A stretch of DNA of 64,000 nucleotides from Actinoplanes missouriensis 431 (GTDB taxonomy: Bacteria > Actinomycetota > Actinomycetes > Mycobacteriales > Micromonosporaceae). The DNA lies in contig NC_017093.1 of assembly GCF_000284295.1 (NCBI RefSeq), positions 6,138,001 to 6,202,000 of the forward strand, read 5' to 3'. The translations under genes and the position numbers were made by a program. Positions within the stretch are counted from its first letter, which is position 1. Every line of letters starts with the position of its first letter. Of the stretch, positions 8,640 through 16,736 are shown one piece after another. The notes beneath the pieces were generated by a model. That model was not told the DNA's origin, made no database searches, and saw only the letters and a list, made by a program, of their open reading frames with translations.

Positions 8640-9043
8640 TGAAAAACGTCATCGTCGACACCGATGCGTTCTCCCACCTCTGGCTCAGCTCCGGCAGCAC
8701 CAGTAGCGCCGCGTCCCAACTGCTCGGGACCATCCCCGTCATCAGCTTCACCACGGTGGCCGAGCTGCACTTCGGAGCGGCGAAAGCCGGCTGGGGACCT
8801 CGCCGGATCGAACGGCTCGAGGAGGCAATCCGGCGATACGTCGTCGCGCCCTACGACCCGGACCTGGCCCGGCTGTGGGGACGGCTCAAGAGCCAGGCTC
8901 AGCGCGCCGGGCATCCGCTCGGGCACAACAGCCAAACCAATGACCTGTGGATTTGTACCACCGCGATCTACTACAACGCTCCTCTCCTGACACTGAACCG
9001 CCGCCACTTCGAGGACTTTCCCGGCCTCGTGGTGCTCTCCTAG
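8639..9043 (+). CDS. PIN-domain ribonuclease, VapC-like toxin
   Basis: This 134-residue single-domain PIN protein is the usual VapC size. Acidic catalytic positions are Asp7 (VDTDAFS), Glu42 (TVAELHFG) and Asp102 (TNDLWICTTAI). The fourth position, often Asp, is Asn120 in LLTLNRRHFEDF, which is also seen in family members. Such enzymes cleave RNA (tRNA, rRNA or mRNA) in a Mg-dependent way and are held inactive by a partner. It overlaps the preceding gene by one base, so the two are co-translated. The likely partner is that 298-residue protein rather than a classical short antitoxin. A hairpin immediately after the stop separates it from the convergent acyl-CoA dehydrogenase gene. Confidence 0.85.
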   Translation: MKNVIVDTDAFSHLWLSSGSTSSAASQLLGTIPVISFTTVAELHFGAAKAGWGPRRIERLEEAIRRYVVAPYDPDLARLWGRLKSQAQRAGHPLGHNSQTNDLWICTTAIYYNAPLLTLNRRHFEDFPGLVVLS

Positions 9044-9066
9044 GCGCGGCCCAGCAGGGCCGCGCC
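9043..9066. terminator. bidirectional hairpin between convergent genes
   Basis: GGCGCGGCCC and GGGCCGCGCC form a perfect 10-bp stem around the loop AGCA. It starts at the last base of the PIN gene's stop codon and lies 14 bp from the stop of the opposing acyl-CoA dehydrogenase gene, so it can end both transcripts. Confidence 0.65.
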
Positions 9067-9079
9067 GGCAAGAAAGCCG

Positions 9080-11065
9080 TCAGGCGCCTGCGGGGACCGA
9101 CGGGACCGCGGCGTCCTCGGCGGCTGTCGCGTCCTGGCGGGCGGGCTCCTCGCGGAGGATCGCCGCGTTCAGCCAGGTGTCCGGGACGGCGAAGGCGTCG
9201 ACGAGCGTGCGCATCTGCGGGCGCAGTTCGCGCAGCAGGTCGTTGACCACGCCGGTGACCGCCTTGGATCGGGCCGGGGTCAGCCGGCCGTGCTCCAGGA
9301 ACCAGCCCTTGTCGCCCTCGATGACGCTCAGCGCGTAGAGGTCGCAGACCCGGGACAGCAGCGCCGCGGCGGCCGGGTCGGCGGCGCGCTCGATGCCGGC
9401 CACGAACGCCTCCAGGGTGACCCGCTCGATGTGCGCGGTGGCGGCCTGCAGCACGTGGTCCTGCACGTCGTTGAAGATGTCGAACGGCCGATCCTTCTTC
9501 GCCGTGGCGCCGCCGCGCAGCCGCCGGATGGCGCCTTCGAGCAGGTGCTTCTCGCGGAACTCGAACATCTCCAGGTGCCAGCCCCGGTCGGTGACCGCGA
9601 CGTCCTCGTCCCGGCCGGGCACGGCGCTGACCAGGCGCTGGATCACCGACCGGGCGGCGGTGCGCTCCAGGACCATCTCGCGGACCTGCTCGGCCACGAA
9701 GGTGGCCCGGCCCCAGCCGTCGAGCGAGCCGAACGCGTCCCGGTACCCGGTGAGCAGGCCCTTCGCGACGAGTTGCAGGAGCACCGTGTTGTCGCCCTCG
9801 AACGTGGTGAAGACGTCGGTGTCCGCCTTCAGGCCGGGCAGCCGGTTCTCGGCGAGATATCCGGCGCCGCCGCACGCCTCCCGGCACATCTGGATGGTGC
9901 GGGTGGCGTGCCAGGTCTGCATCGCCTTCAGACCGGCCGCCCGGGACTCGAGCTCCCGCTGGCGGTGCTCCTCGACCTCGGCGCCGGACTGCACGTCGGC
10001 CAGGGTGGCGACCAGCTCCTCCTGGGCGAACGTGTAGGCATAGGTGTACGCCAGCGCGGGCAGCAGTTTGCGCTGGTGAGCAAGGTAGTCGTTGAGCAGC
10101 ACCTCCCGGTCGTCGCCGGGCCTGGTGAACTGGCGGCGGGCATCGCCGTACCGGACCGCGATGGTGAGCGCGCTCTTGGTCGCGGCGAGGGCCGAGCCGC
10201 CGACGGTGACCCGCCCACGGACCAGGGTGCCGAGCATCGTGAAGAAGCGCCGGGTGTCGTTCTCGATCGAGCTGGTGTACGCGCCGTCCTCGGCGACCTG
10301 CCCGTACCTGTCGAGCAGCATGTCCCGCGGCACCGTCACGTGGTCGAACGAGATCCGGCCGTTGTCGACGCCGAGCAGGCCGGCCTTCGCGCCCGCGTCC
10401 TCGATCGTCACGCCGGGCATCGGGCGGCCGTGCTCGTCGCGGATCGGCACCAGCCAGGCGTGCACGCCGTACCGCTTGCCGCCGGTGATCAGCTGGGCGA
10501 AGACGACGGCCATCCGCCCGTCCCGCGCCGCGTTGCCGATGTAGTCCTTGCGCGCGGCCTGGTGCGGCGTGTGCAGGTCGAAGCTTCCCGACGCCGGGTC
10601 GTAGGTGCAGGTCGTGCGCAGTTGCTGCACGTCGGAGCCGTGACCGGTCTCGGTCATCGCGAAGCAGCCGGGCAGCTCCACCGAGATGATGTCCCGGAGG
10701 AACTCGTCGTGGTGCCGTTTAGTGCCGAGCGCGACCACCGCGCCGCCGAACAGCCCCCAGTGCACGCCGGCCTTGACCATCAGTGACAGGTCGACCTGGG
10801 CGAGCATCTCCGCGGCGACCACGGAGCCGCCCGGGTCGCCGGATCCGCCGTACTCGGCGGGGAACGCGTCCACCACGCCGACGCCGGTCGGGATCTTCCG
10901 GATCAGCGCGCTGACCCGGGTCCGGGCCTCGTCGCCTGTCTCGCCGGGGATCGTGACGAAATCAGCGCCGAGCCCGTCCCGTACCGCCTGGCGCACGTGC
11001 GCCCATCGGCCGTCCAGGACCTGCTGCAGGCGTACCGGATCGACCGCGTTCTGCTGACCGTTCAT
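9080..11065 (-). CDS. acyl-CoA dehydrogenase/oxidase family flavoprotein
   Basis: At 661 residues this is longer than ordinary acyl-CoA dehydrogenases (about 380) and close to acyl-CoA oxidases, with an extra C-terminal helical domain (about 480-640). Visible features are the FAD/substrate stretch FAMTETGHGSDVQQL in the N-terminal half and the catalytic base region TFEGDNTVLLQ with Glu423. The expected reaction is alpha,beta-desaturation of an acyl-CoA, with either an electron-transfer flavoprotein or oxygen as acceptor. No ETF genes are in the window. The ATG at 11065 has no ribosome site. Instead TAATAT lies 6 bases upstream, so a leaderless mRNA is likely, and a TTACC-N4-GGTAA inverted repeat overlaps that promoter. 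It is oriented with the acyl-CoA ligase/bicupin genes but has its own promoter. Confidence 0.9.
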   Translation of the reverse strand: MNGQQNAVDPVRLQQVLDGRWAHVRQAVRDGLGADFVTIPGETGDEARTRVSALIRKIPTGVGVVDAFPAEYGGSGDPGGSVVAAEMLAQVDLSLMVKAGVHWGLFGGAVVALGTKRHHDEFLRDIISVELPGCFAMTETGHGSDVQQLRTTCTYDPASGSFDLHTPHQAARKDYIGNAARDGRMAVVFAQLITGGKRYGVHAWLVPIRDEHGRPMPGVTIEDAGAKAGLLGVDNGRISFDHVTVPRDMLLDRYGQVAEDGAYTSSIENDTRRFFTMLGTLVRGRVTVGGSALAATKSALTIAVRYGDARRQFTRPGDDREVLLNDYLAHQRKLLPALAYTYAYTFAQEELVATLADVQSGAEVEEHRQRELESRAAGLKAMQTWHATRTIQMCREACGGAGYLAENRLPGLKADTDVFTTFEGDNTVLLQLVAKGLLTGYRDAFGSLDGWGRATFVAEQVREMVLERTAARSVIQRLVSAVPGRDEDVAVTDRGWHLEMFEFREKHLLEGAIRRLRGGATAKKDRPFDIFNDVQDHVLQAATAHIERVTLEAFVAGIERAADPAAAALLSRVCDLYALSVIEGDKGWFLEHGRLTPARSKAVTGVVNDLLRELRPQMRTLVDAFAVPDTWLNAAILREEPARQDATAAEDAAVPSVPAGA

Positions 11066-11071
11066 GGCCGA

Positions 11072-11090
11072 ATATTACCCGCCGGTAACG
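11072..11090 (-). promoter_or_regulatory. leaderless promoter with TTACC-N4-GGTAA operator
   Basis: On the minus strand the sequence GTTACCGGCGGGTAATAT precedes TCGGCC and then the ATG at 11065. TAATAT is a good -10 hexamer placed for transcription to start at or near the A of ATG. The 5-bp inverted repeat TTACC/GGTAA (11075-11088) overlaps it, a position suited to a repressor. This operator differs from the GGAAAC-type sites nearby. Confidence 0.5.
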
Positions 11091-11115
11091 TCCGTCAACC
11101 GGCGAACGGCCTATC

Positions 11116-11970
11116 TCACATCCCGTCGCCGGACCACTCCCCGCGGGACCGCGAGCGCACCGGCAGCGTCGAGATGACCGGCTGGTGGGCGTGGTTGTGC
11201 TCGTCGTAGTTCTCCGGGTGGCCGCCCCACTTCACCCACTCGCTCGTGGTGTACCAGTTGGTCAGCTCACCGTCCGAGCGGATGATCCAGTCGATGTCGG
11301 TCTCGGCGATGAAGTGGCCGTGCTTCACGCCTGCGGGACGGAAGCAGTACGTACCCTCGTCGATGTCTCCGAAGTTGTACGCCATCCGGCCACCGAGCGT
11401 GTAGAACTCCTCGTAGCACGGGTGATGCGCGAGCCGGTGATCGGTCCAGCCCTTCTTCGCCCGGATCAGCCGGGTGTAGAAGCCGGTCTTCGGGTCGCGG
11501 TGCAGCAGCTTGATGTAGAGCGGGGTGAGCGGCCCGACCGACGTCGCCTCGGTCCACTCCATGGTGGTGGCGTCCACCACGGTGACGTCCCCGGTGGCGT
11601 CCGTCTCCGTGACCGAGGTGAGCGGGTCGAAGCCGGCGTCGCCGTACTCCCGCCAGTGCAGGATCCGCGAGCCCTCCCGGATCTTGATCCAGTCCATCGG
11701 GACGCCCTTGGGCACCTGGATGTACCCGCCGGCGCCGAGTTCCCGGCCGCCGTAGATCAGCGATCCCTCGACCACGTAGAACTCGGTGTCCGCGTGCGCT
11801 ATCCCGGCGCTGCGACCCCAGTCCGCGGTGGCGTGCAGCGACAGTGACGACGAACCGTCCTCCTCGTCGGTCGACAGGCGGCGCTCGAGGATCCTCCCCT
11901 CGCCGAACGGCAACTCGCCGGCGTGGAAGATGTAGTCGTTCTCGTGGATCAGCTCCACATGTGCCCTCAC
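11116..11970 (-). CDS. bicupin (ChrR-like cupin) protein
   Basis: This 284-residue protein has two cupin-like halves. The first includes DTEFYVVEGSLIYGG and AGGYIQVPKGVPMDW (about 60-95). The second has HPCYEEFYTLGGRMAYN followed by TYCFRPAGVKHGHF (about 180-220), where the Glu and two His can ligate a metal. That pattern fits the ChrR-like/DUF4437 cupins. The start is a GTG at 11970 that overlaps the stop of the acyl-CoA ligase as GTGA, so it is co-translated with it. A role as a metal-dependent dioxygenase, isomerase or decarboxylase in the same pathway is a reasonable inference, but cupin function cannot be read from sequence. Tryptophan- and aromatic-rich segments around the second cupin suggest a small organic ligand. 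Confidence 0.82.
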   Translation of the reverse strand: MRAHVELIHENDYIFHAGELPFGEGRILERRLSTDEEDGSSSLSLHATADWGRSAGIAHADTEFYVVEGSLIYGGRELGAGGYIQVPKGVPMDWIKIREGSRILHWREYGDAGFDPLTSVTETDATGDVTVVDATTMEWTEATSVGPLTPLYIKLLHRDPKTGFYTRLIRAKKGWTDHRLAHHPCYEEFYTLGGRMAYNFGDIDEGTYCFRPAGVKHGHFIAETDIDWIIRSDGELTNWYTTSEWVKWGGHPENYDEHNHAHQPVISTLPVRSRSRGEWSGDGM

Positions 11971-13454
11971 GGCGTACTCCTCAGCTCGCGTTTCAGGATC
12001 TTGCCGGCGGCGTTGCGGGGTAGCGCCGCGACGGCGCGGTACTGCTTGGGAACCTTGAATCCGGCCAGCCGCTCGCGCAGATACGCCTCCAGCGCATCGG
12101 CGGCGACGGGTTCCCGGCCGACCAGGTAGGCGACGACCCGCTCACCCCAGCGGTCGTCCGGCTCGCCGACCACCGCGCACTCGGCGACGGCCGGATGGGT
12201 GAGCAGGACCTCCTCGACGTCGCGCGGGTAGACGTTCACGCCACCCGTGATGATCACGTCCTTGACCCGGTCGACGATCGCGATGAAGCCCTCCTCGTCG
12301 CGGATCACGATGTCGCCCGAGGTGAGGAAGCCGTCCTCGGTCGTGCAGGCGGCGGTGGCGGCCGGGTTCTCGTGATAGCCGTTCATCAGGTACGGCGACC
12401 TGCTGTACAGCTCACCGGGCTCGCCGTCCCCGACCTCCCGCCCGGAGGGGTCCACGATCCGCACCTGCGTCCCGAACCACGGGTGCCCGACCGTCCCGGC
12501 CTTGCGGCGGGCGTCCGCCGGGCGCAGGTTGGTGACCACTCCCGCCTCGGTGGAGCCGTAGAGCTCGTGCACCCCGACGCCGGGGAACGCCTCGAACACC
12601 CACTCCTTGAGGACTCGGGGCAGCGCGGCCGCGTTGAAGTAGAGGGTGTCCAGGGTCGGCAGGCGCGGGATCTCGCCGAAGTGTGCCCGCAGCAACTGCG
12701 CGTGCGTCGGCACCAGGAACACCGACTGCGCGCCGTCCCGCGCGATCATGTCGATCAGCGCGTCCGGCTGGAACGACCGCAGCATGCTCACCGTGCCGCC
12801 GCAGTGGACGGCCGCATAGGCGAACGCGAACCCGGCGCCGTGATACATCGGGGCGACCGCGATGGTCCGGCGCCCCGGCCCGATGCCCCATTCGAGCGCG
12901 GAGGCATAGAAGGTCAGCGACCGGGAGCGGTGCGAGATCAGCACGCCCTTGGGGTCGCCGGTGGTCCCGGCCGTGTAGGCGATGCAGAACGGATCCCGCT
13001 CGTCCACCGCGACCCAGGGGTCGGCGGCCCGCGCGGCATCGATCCACTGTTCGTAGCCGGCGCCGATCCACACCACATGTCCGGAGAAATCGGGAACCGA
13101 CCCGCCGTGAGCCTCGTCCACGATCAGCACCCGCGCCCCCGAGTGCCCGAGGATGAACGCCACCTCGGGCGCCGTCAGCCGCGGATTCACCGGCACCAGC
13201 ACGAGACCCGCCTTGGCGATCCCCGCCGCGATCTCCGGGTACTCCAGGCGGTTACCGCAGAGCAGAGCCACCCGGTCGCCCGTCGCGAGCCCCAGCCCGA
13301 GCAGCGCGCACGCGAGCCGCGACGACCGGGAGTCCAGCGCCGCGTAGGACAGCGCCCGGTCCCCGTCCCGCACCGCGATCGCGTCCGGAGTGGCCCGGCC
13401 GAACTCCCGCACCCCACCAGCGATCGTCAGATCCGCACCACCGGGCCGCAACAT
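11967..13454 (-). CDS. AMP-binding acyl-CoA ligase (medium-chain/fatty-acyl-CoA synthetase-like)
   Basis: This 495-residue ANL-superfamily enzyme activates a carboxylic acid to acyl-AMP and then acyl-CoA. The phosphate-binding loop Y160TAGTTGDPKG is intact. The A5 region YGSTEAG, the hinge TSGDIVIRDEEGF and the C-terminal catalytic Lys in AAGKILKREL are also present. The ATG at 13454 is only 2 bp downstream of a 27-bp perfect palindrome of the regulon type (13457-13483), and there is no ribosome-binding site, so initiation may be leaderless or coupled to the upstream lyase gene, which ends 27 bp before. It is followed by the bicupin in a GTGA overlap. The substrate is presumably an intermediate of this island. 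Confidence 0.92.
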   Translation of the reverse strand: MLRPGGADLTIAGGVREFGRATPDAIAVRDGDRALSYAALDSRSSRLACALLGLGLATGDRVALLCGNRLEYPEIAAGIAKAGLVLVPVNPRLTAPEVAFILGHSGARVLIVDEAHGGSVPDFSGHVVWIGAGYEQWIDAARAADPWVAVDERDPFCIAYTAGTTGDPKGVLISHRSRSLTFYASALEWGIGPGRRTIAVAPMYHGAGFAFAYAAVHCGGTVSMLRSFQPDALIDMIARDGAQSVFLVPTHAQLLRAHFGEIPRLPTLDTLYFNAAALPRVLKEWVFEAFPGVGVHELYGSTEAGVVTNLRPADARRKAGTVGHPWFGTQVRIVDPSGREVGDGEPGELYSRSPYLMNGYHENPAATAACTTEDGFLTSGDIVIRDEEGFIAIVDRVKDVIITGGVNVYPRDVEEVLLTHPAVAECAVVGEPDDRWGERVVAYLVGREPVAADALEAYLRERLAGFKVPKQYRAVAALPRNAAGKILKRELRSTP

Positions 13455-13456
13455 GC

Positions 13457-13483
13457 GAGAATGGAAACACCGTTTCCATTCTC
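13457..13483. promoter_or_regulatory. 27-bp perfect palindromic operator upstream of the acyl-CoA ligase
   Basis: The arms GAGAATGGAAAC and GTTTCCATTCTC are perfect reverse complements of 12 bp around the centre ACC. It is the most symmetric copy of the island's operator (core GGAAAC-N3-GTTTCC). It overlaps the last two bases of the lyase stop codon and ends 2 bp before the ligase ATG, so a bound repressor would block transcription entering or starting at the ligase. Confidence 0.75.
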
Positions 13484-14390
13484 ACCGCAAGAGGTGATCT
13501 CCAGGAAAGTCGCCGGCGCGCCCGAGCTGGGCGGGCACGGCCGCCAGCCCGAGTTGCTCGCCGATCCAGGCGCCGGCCCCGGCGGCCGACGTCACGTCGA
13601 CGCCGGTCGCCAGGCCGGAGCGGTTCAGCAGGTAGGCGAGGTCCTCGGTGGCGATGTTGCCGGTGGCGGCCGGCGCGAACGGGCAGCCCCCGATCCCGCC
13701 GAGACTCGCGTCGAGGGCTCCGAAACCGGAGGCCACGGCGGCTGTCGCGTTGGCGTACCCGGCGTTGCGGGTGTTGTGGAAGTGAGCGCGCAGCGGCACG
13801 CCCGGCGCAACCGGCCGCACGGCGCCGGCCAGCTCGGTGACCTGAGGTGGGACGCCGACACCGATCGTGTCGGCCAGGCAGATCTCGTCGACCGGGCCGG
13901 CGTCCGCGACGAGATCACGCACGCGGGAGACCGGCACCGGACCGGTGAACGGGCAGCCGAACGCCGCCGCCACCGTCAATGTCACGAACAGCCCGGCCTC
14001 GCGGGCGCGGGCGGCCACCTCGCGGAACGCCGCCAGCGAGTCGGCGGTGGACATCCCCTGGTTCCGGCGGGAAAACTCGTCGGACGCGACAACTACATAG
14101 TTGATCTCGTCGGGCCGCGCCGCCTCCTCCAGCGCGAGCGCCCGATCGAGCCCGCGACCGTTGAGGACCAGCGCGGTATAGCGGACACCCTCCGGCCGCG
14201 GCGCCGCCCGCAGCACCTCCGCGGCGTCCGCCATCTGCGGCACCCGGTCCGGGCGGGCGAACGCGGCGACCTCGATGCGCCGGAGACCGGCGGCGATGGC
14301 CCGCTCGACATAGGCGATCTTCACCGCCGTCGGCAGCACTCGCTTCTCGTTCTGCAGCCCGTCCCGCGGACCGACCTCGACGATCTCCAC
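13482..14390 (-). CDS. HMG-CoA lyase family protein (hydroxymethylglutaryl-CoA lyase-like)
   Basis: This 302-residue TIM-barrel aldolase is of the HMG-CoA lyase size. The N-terminus has the signature VEVGPRDGLQNE at residues 3-14 (Arg-Asp of the active site). It also has the metal-binding stretch LRAHFHNTRNAG and the catalytic Cys loop GGCPFAPAATGN near residue 240. Expected chemistry is retro-Claisen/aldol cleavage of a 3-hydroxyacyl-CoA to acetyl-CoA plus a ketone or keto acid. I use the GTG at 14390, preceded by GGTGGTGGGG; the frame opens upstream through the operator, which argues against a longer protein. It is divergent from a CoA-transferase gene across a perfect operator and precedes the acyl-CoA ligase, so it is probably the terminal step of the pathway. 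Confidence 0.9.
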   Translation of the reverse strand: MEIVEVGPRDGLQNEKRVLPTAVKIAYVERAIAAGLRRIEVAAFARPDRVPQMADAAEVLRAAPRPEGVRYTALVLNGRGLDRALALEEAARPDEINYVVVASDEFSRRNQGMSTADSLAAFREVAARAREAGLFVTLTVAAAFGCPFTGPVPVSRVRDLVADAGPVDEICLADTIGVGVPPQVTELAGAVRPVAPGVPLRAHFHNTRNAGYANATAAVASGFGALDASLGGIGGCPFAPAATGNIATEDLAYLLNRSGLATGVDVTSAAGAGAWIGEQLGLAAVPAQLGRAGDFPGDHLLR

Positions 14391-14401
14391 GCCCCACCAC
14401 C

Positions 14402-14429
14402 TGTTCCATCTAGCGAAACACCGTTTCGC
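14402..14429. promoter_or_regulatory. operator between divergent lyase and CoA-transferase genes
   Basis: GCGAAACACCGTTTCGC (14413-14429) is a perfect 7-bp inverted repeat with centre ACC. An extra GTTCC half-site sits 6 bp to its left, the same tripartite layout as at 2656 and 6130. It occupies the middle of the 56-bp gap between the two start codons. Confidence 0.75.
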
Positions 14430-14446
14430 AGCATAGGGTGAAAACC

Positions 14447-15640
14447 ATGATCGGACCACTCGCAGACATCCGTGTCCTGGAAACGGGCACCCTGCTCGCC
14501 GGCCCCTTCTGCGGGCAGCTCCTCGGTGACTTCGGCGCTGAGGTGATCAAGCTGGAGGACCCCGGCAAGGGTGACCCGATGCGCCAGTGGGGCCGGGAGA
14601 AACCGCACGGCCAGTCGCTCTGGTGGCCGGTGGTCGCCCGCAACAAGAAGTCGGTGACCTGCAACCTGCGCACCGCCGAGGGGCAGGACCTGGTCCGCAG
14701 GCTGGTGGCGGAGGCCGACGTGCTGCTGGAGAACTTCCGGCCCGGCACGCTGGAGCGCTGGGGACTCTCCTACGAGGAGCTCTCGGCGATCAACCCCCGG
14801 CTGATCCTGGTCCGGGTGACCGGTTACGGCCAGTCCGGTCCGTACTCTCCCCGGGCCGGCTTCGGCTCGATCGGCGAGGCGATGGGCGGTCTGCGCTACG
14901 TGACCGGTGAGCCCGACCGGGCGCCGTCACGCAGCGGCATCTCGATCGGGGACTCGCTGGCCGCGACGTATGCCGCGTTCGGCACGCTGGCCGCACTGCA
15001 CGCCCGCGAGCGCACCGGCCGGGGCCAGGTCGTCGACTCGGCGATCTACGAGGCGGTCCTCGCGATGATGGAGTCGCTCATCCCCGAGTGGGGTGTGGCC
15101 GGCTACCGCCGCGAGCGCACCGGACCGATTCTGCCCAACGTGGCGCCGAGCAACGTCTACCCCGCCGCCGACGGCACCGACGTGCTGATCGCCGCGAACC
15201 AGGACACCGTGTTCCGCCGCCTCGCCGACGTGATGGAGCGTCCCGACCTGCCGGCCGACCCGCGCTACGCCACCCACGGCGCGCGCGGCGAACATCAGGC
15301 GGAGCTCGACGCGCTCATCTCCGAGTGGACGAAAACGGTCCCGTCCGCGAAGCTGCTCGCGCTGCTGCACGAGGCCGGCGTCCCGGCCGGCGGCATCTAC
15401 ACGGCCGAGGACATCATCGCCGACCCGCACGTCCAGGCCCGCGAGGCAGTCATCACTGTCGATCACCCGGACCTCGGCGCGATCCCGATGCAGAACGTCG
15501 CGCCGCGCCTGTCCGGCACACCCGGCGAGGTCAGGTGGGCGGGACCCGCCCTCGGCTCGCACAACGACGAGGTCTACACGGACATCCTCGGCCTGACCAG
15601 CGACGAGATGGCCGGCCTGAAGGAGCGGGGAGTGATCTGA
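14447..15640 (+). CDS. family III CoA-transferase (CaiB/BaiF), second copy
   Basis: This 397-residue protein belongs to the same family as the 4.9-kb gene but is clearly a separate paralogue. Motifs are VLETGTLLAGPFCGQLLGDF at the start, LLENFRPGTLERWGLSYEEL, and catalytic Asp169 in SIGDSLAATYAAFG, the same number as in formyl-CoA transferase. The ATG at 14447 has AGGG upstream with 8-9 bp spacing; an in-frame GTG at 14438 would put that site inside the gene. It overlaps the isochorismatase-like gene by one base (TGATG), so the two form an operon reading away from the operator at 14413. Having two such transferases in one regulon suggests two different CoA-activation steps. Confidence 0.92.
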   Translation: MIGPLADIRVLETGTLLAGPFCGQLLGDFGAEVIKLEDPGKGDPMRQWGREKPHGQSLWWPVVARNKKSVTCNLRTAEGQDLVRRLVAEADVLLENFRPGTLERWGLSYEELSAINPRLILVRVTGYGQSGPYSPRAGFGSIGEAMGGLRYVTGEPDRAPSRSGISIGDSLAATYAAFGTLAALHARERTGRGQVVDSAIYEAVLAMMESLIPEWGVAGYRRERTGPILPNVAPSNVYPAADGTDVLIAANQDTVFRRLADVMERPDLPADPRYATHGARGEHQAELDALISEWTKTVPSAKLLALLHEAGVPAGGIYTAEDIIADPHVQAREAVITVDHPDLGAIPMQNVAPRLSGTPGEVRWAGPALGSHNDEVYTDILGLTSDEMAGLKERGVI

Positions 15641-16284
15641 TGCCGCCGTCGGAAATGGCGCTCGACGCCGACTACACCTCCGCCGGATTCGCCCGCCGGC
15701 TCGGCTGGGGCGCCCGGCCCGCGGTCCTGCTGATCGACGCGGCGCTGGCCTACACGGCGCCGGAGTCGCCGCTGCACCTGACAACCGGCCAGGCCGCGGC
15801 CGACGCGATGGCCCAGCTATCAGAAACGGCCAGAGCCGCGAACATCCCGGTCATCTGGACGACCGTCCGCTTCGCCGACGAGTCCTGCTCCGAAGCACCC
15901 CTGTTCGCCGCCAAGGTCCCCGCCCTGAAGGTCTTCGCCGCCGGCAACCCGCTCGGCGGCTTCGCCCCGCCCCTGCACCCGGCACCCGGCGAACCGGTCG
16001 TGGTCAAGCACTACGCGAGCGCCTTCGCCGGCACCTCCCTGGCCGCCTGGCTGACCTCCCACTCCATCGACACCCTTGCCATCGGCGGCTTCTCCAGCAG
16101 CGGCTGCGTCCGCGCGTCCGCCCTCGACGCCCTCCAGCACGGCTTCCGCCCGATGGTCGTCCCCGAGGCCTGCGCCGACCGCGCACCCGGCCCCCACGAA
16201 TCGAGCCTCTTCGACCTCAACGCCAAATACGCCGACGTGGTCACGCTGACCGAAACCCTGCAAACCCTCACAAGGTACGCCTGA
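15640..16284 (+). CDS. isochorismatase-like cysteine hydrolase (amidase type)
   Basis: This 214-residue protein has the catalytic triad of the isochorismatase-like hydrolases: Asp33 (LLIDAALAY), Lys123 (VVVKHYASAF) and Cys156 (GFSSSGCVRAS). The Cys makes it an amidase-type member such as N-carbamoylsarcosine amidase, maleamate amidase or nicotinamidase, not isochorismatase itself. It starts at the ATG overlapping the previous stop by one base. Beside a hydantoinase-like enzyme it would fit hydrolysis of a carbamoyl or half-amide product, releasing ammonia and a carboxylic acid. The residue before the Cys and the cis-peptide region look normal. Substrate is inferred from context only. Confidence 0.88.
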   Translation: MPPSEMALDADYTSAGFARRLGWGARPAVLLIDAALAYTAPESPLHLTTGQAAADAMAQLSETARAANIPVIWTTVRFADESCSEAPLFAAKVPALKVFAAGNPLGGFAPPLHPAPGEPVVVKHYASAFAGTSLAAWLTSHSIDTLAIGGFSSSGCVRASALDALQHGFRPMVVPEACADRAPGPHESSLFDLNAKYADVVTLTETLQTLTRYA

Positions 16285-16736
16285 CCCTCCCCGCCGCACC
16301 GTGAGCCGTCCCCCAGCACGCCGGGCGACTGACGCCCCTGACGCCGGCGCTTCCCGCCGCCGGCCCCGGCGCCCCCGCGCGCGCGTCGACGTCCGGCCCG
16401 GACCCCTTCAGTCCCCGGACAGAGGTAGCAGGCAATCGCCCCAGCACGTGCGCCCGCGCCCATCCCATCCGCCCGTGGATCGTGAAGCCGCCCGGGCCGG
16501 TCGGCGCTCAGCGTCGTCCGACCGTGCCCCGGACAGCACTGCAAGCCAGCCGGCCAGTGCGAACTGGCTCCCAGCGCTGCCCCGAGGCCGCCCCAACAGC
16601 CCTACGCACCAGCCGGCGCTCAGCGCGACAACACTGCGCACCAGCCGGACCGGCCGGCACCCAGCGCTGATCCAGCGTGTGGAGTTCGCAGCGCGCTGCA
16701 CACCCGAAAATCCACACGCGGGTCAGGACGGCACGG
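16285..16736. other. 452-bp gap without a recognisable gene
   Basis: The open frames here are GC-driven and have no start sites or recognisable protein. The stretch contains several imperfect short repeats (for example CCAGCCGG and CAGCGCT) and one small hairpin with 6-bp arms (GCCAGT/ACTGGC, 16553-16568). It lies between two convergent genes, so it is probably a decayed intergenic region with transcription ends. Confidence 0.5.

Noticed and set aside
15088..15639. N-terminal extension of the isochorismatase-like protein
   Set aside because: The extra 180 residues are an Arg-rich out-of-frame reading of the CoA-transferase. The ATG at 15640 starts a complete family member.
16285..16736. Possible small gene in the gap before the secreted hydrolase
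   Set aside because: No frame has a ribosome site or recognisable product; composition is low-complexity GC-rich repeats.
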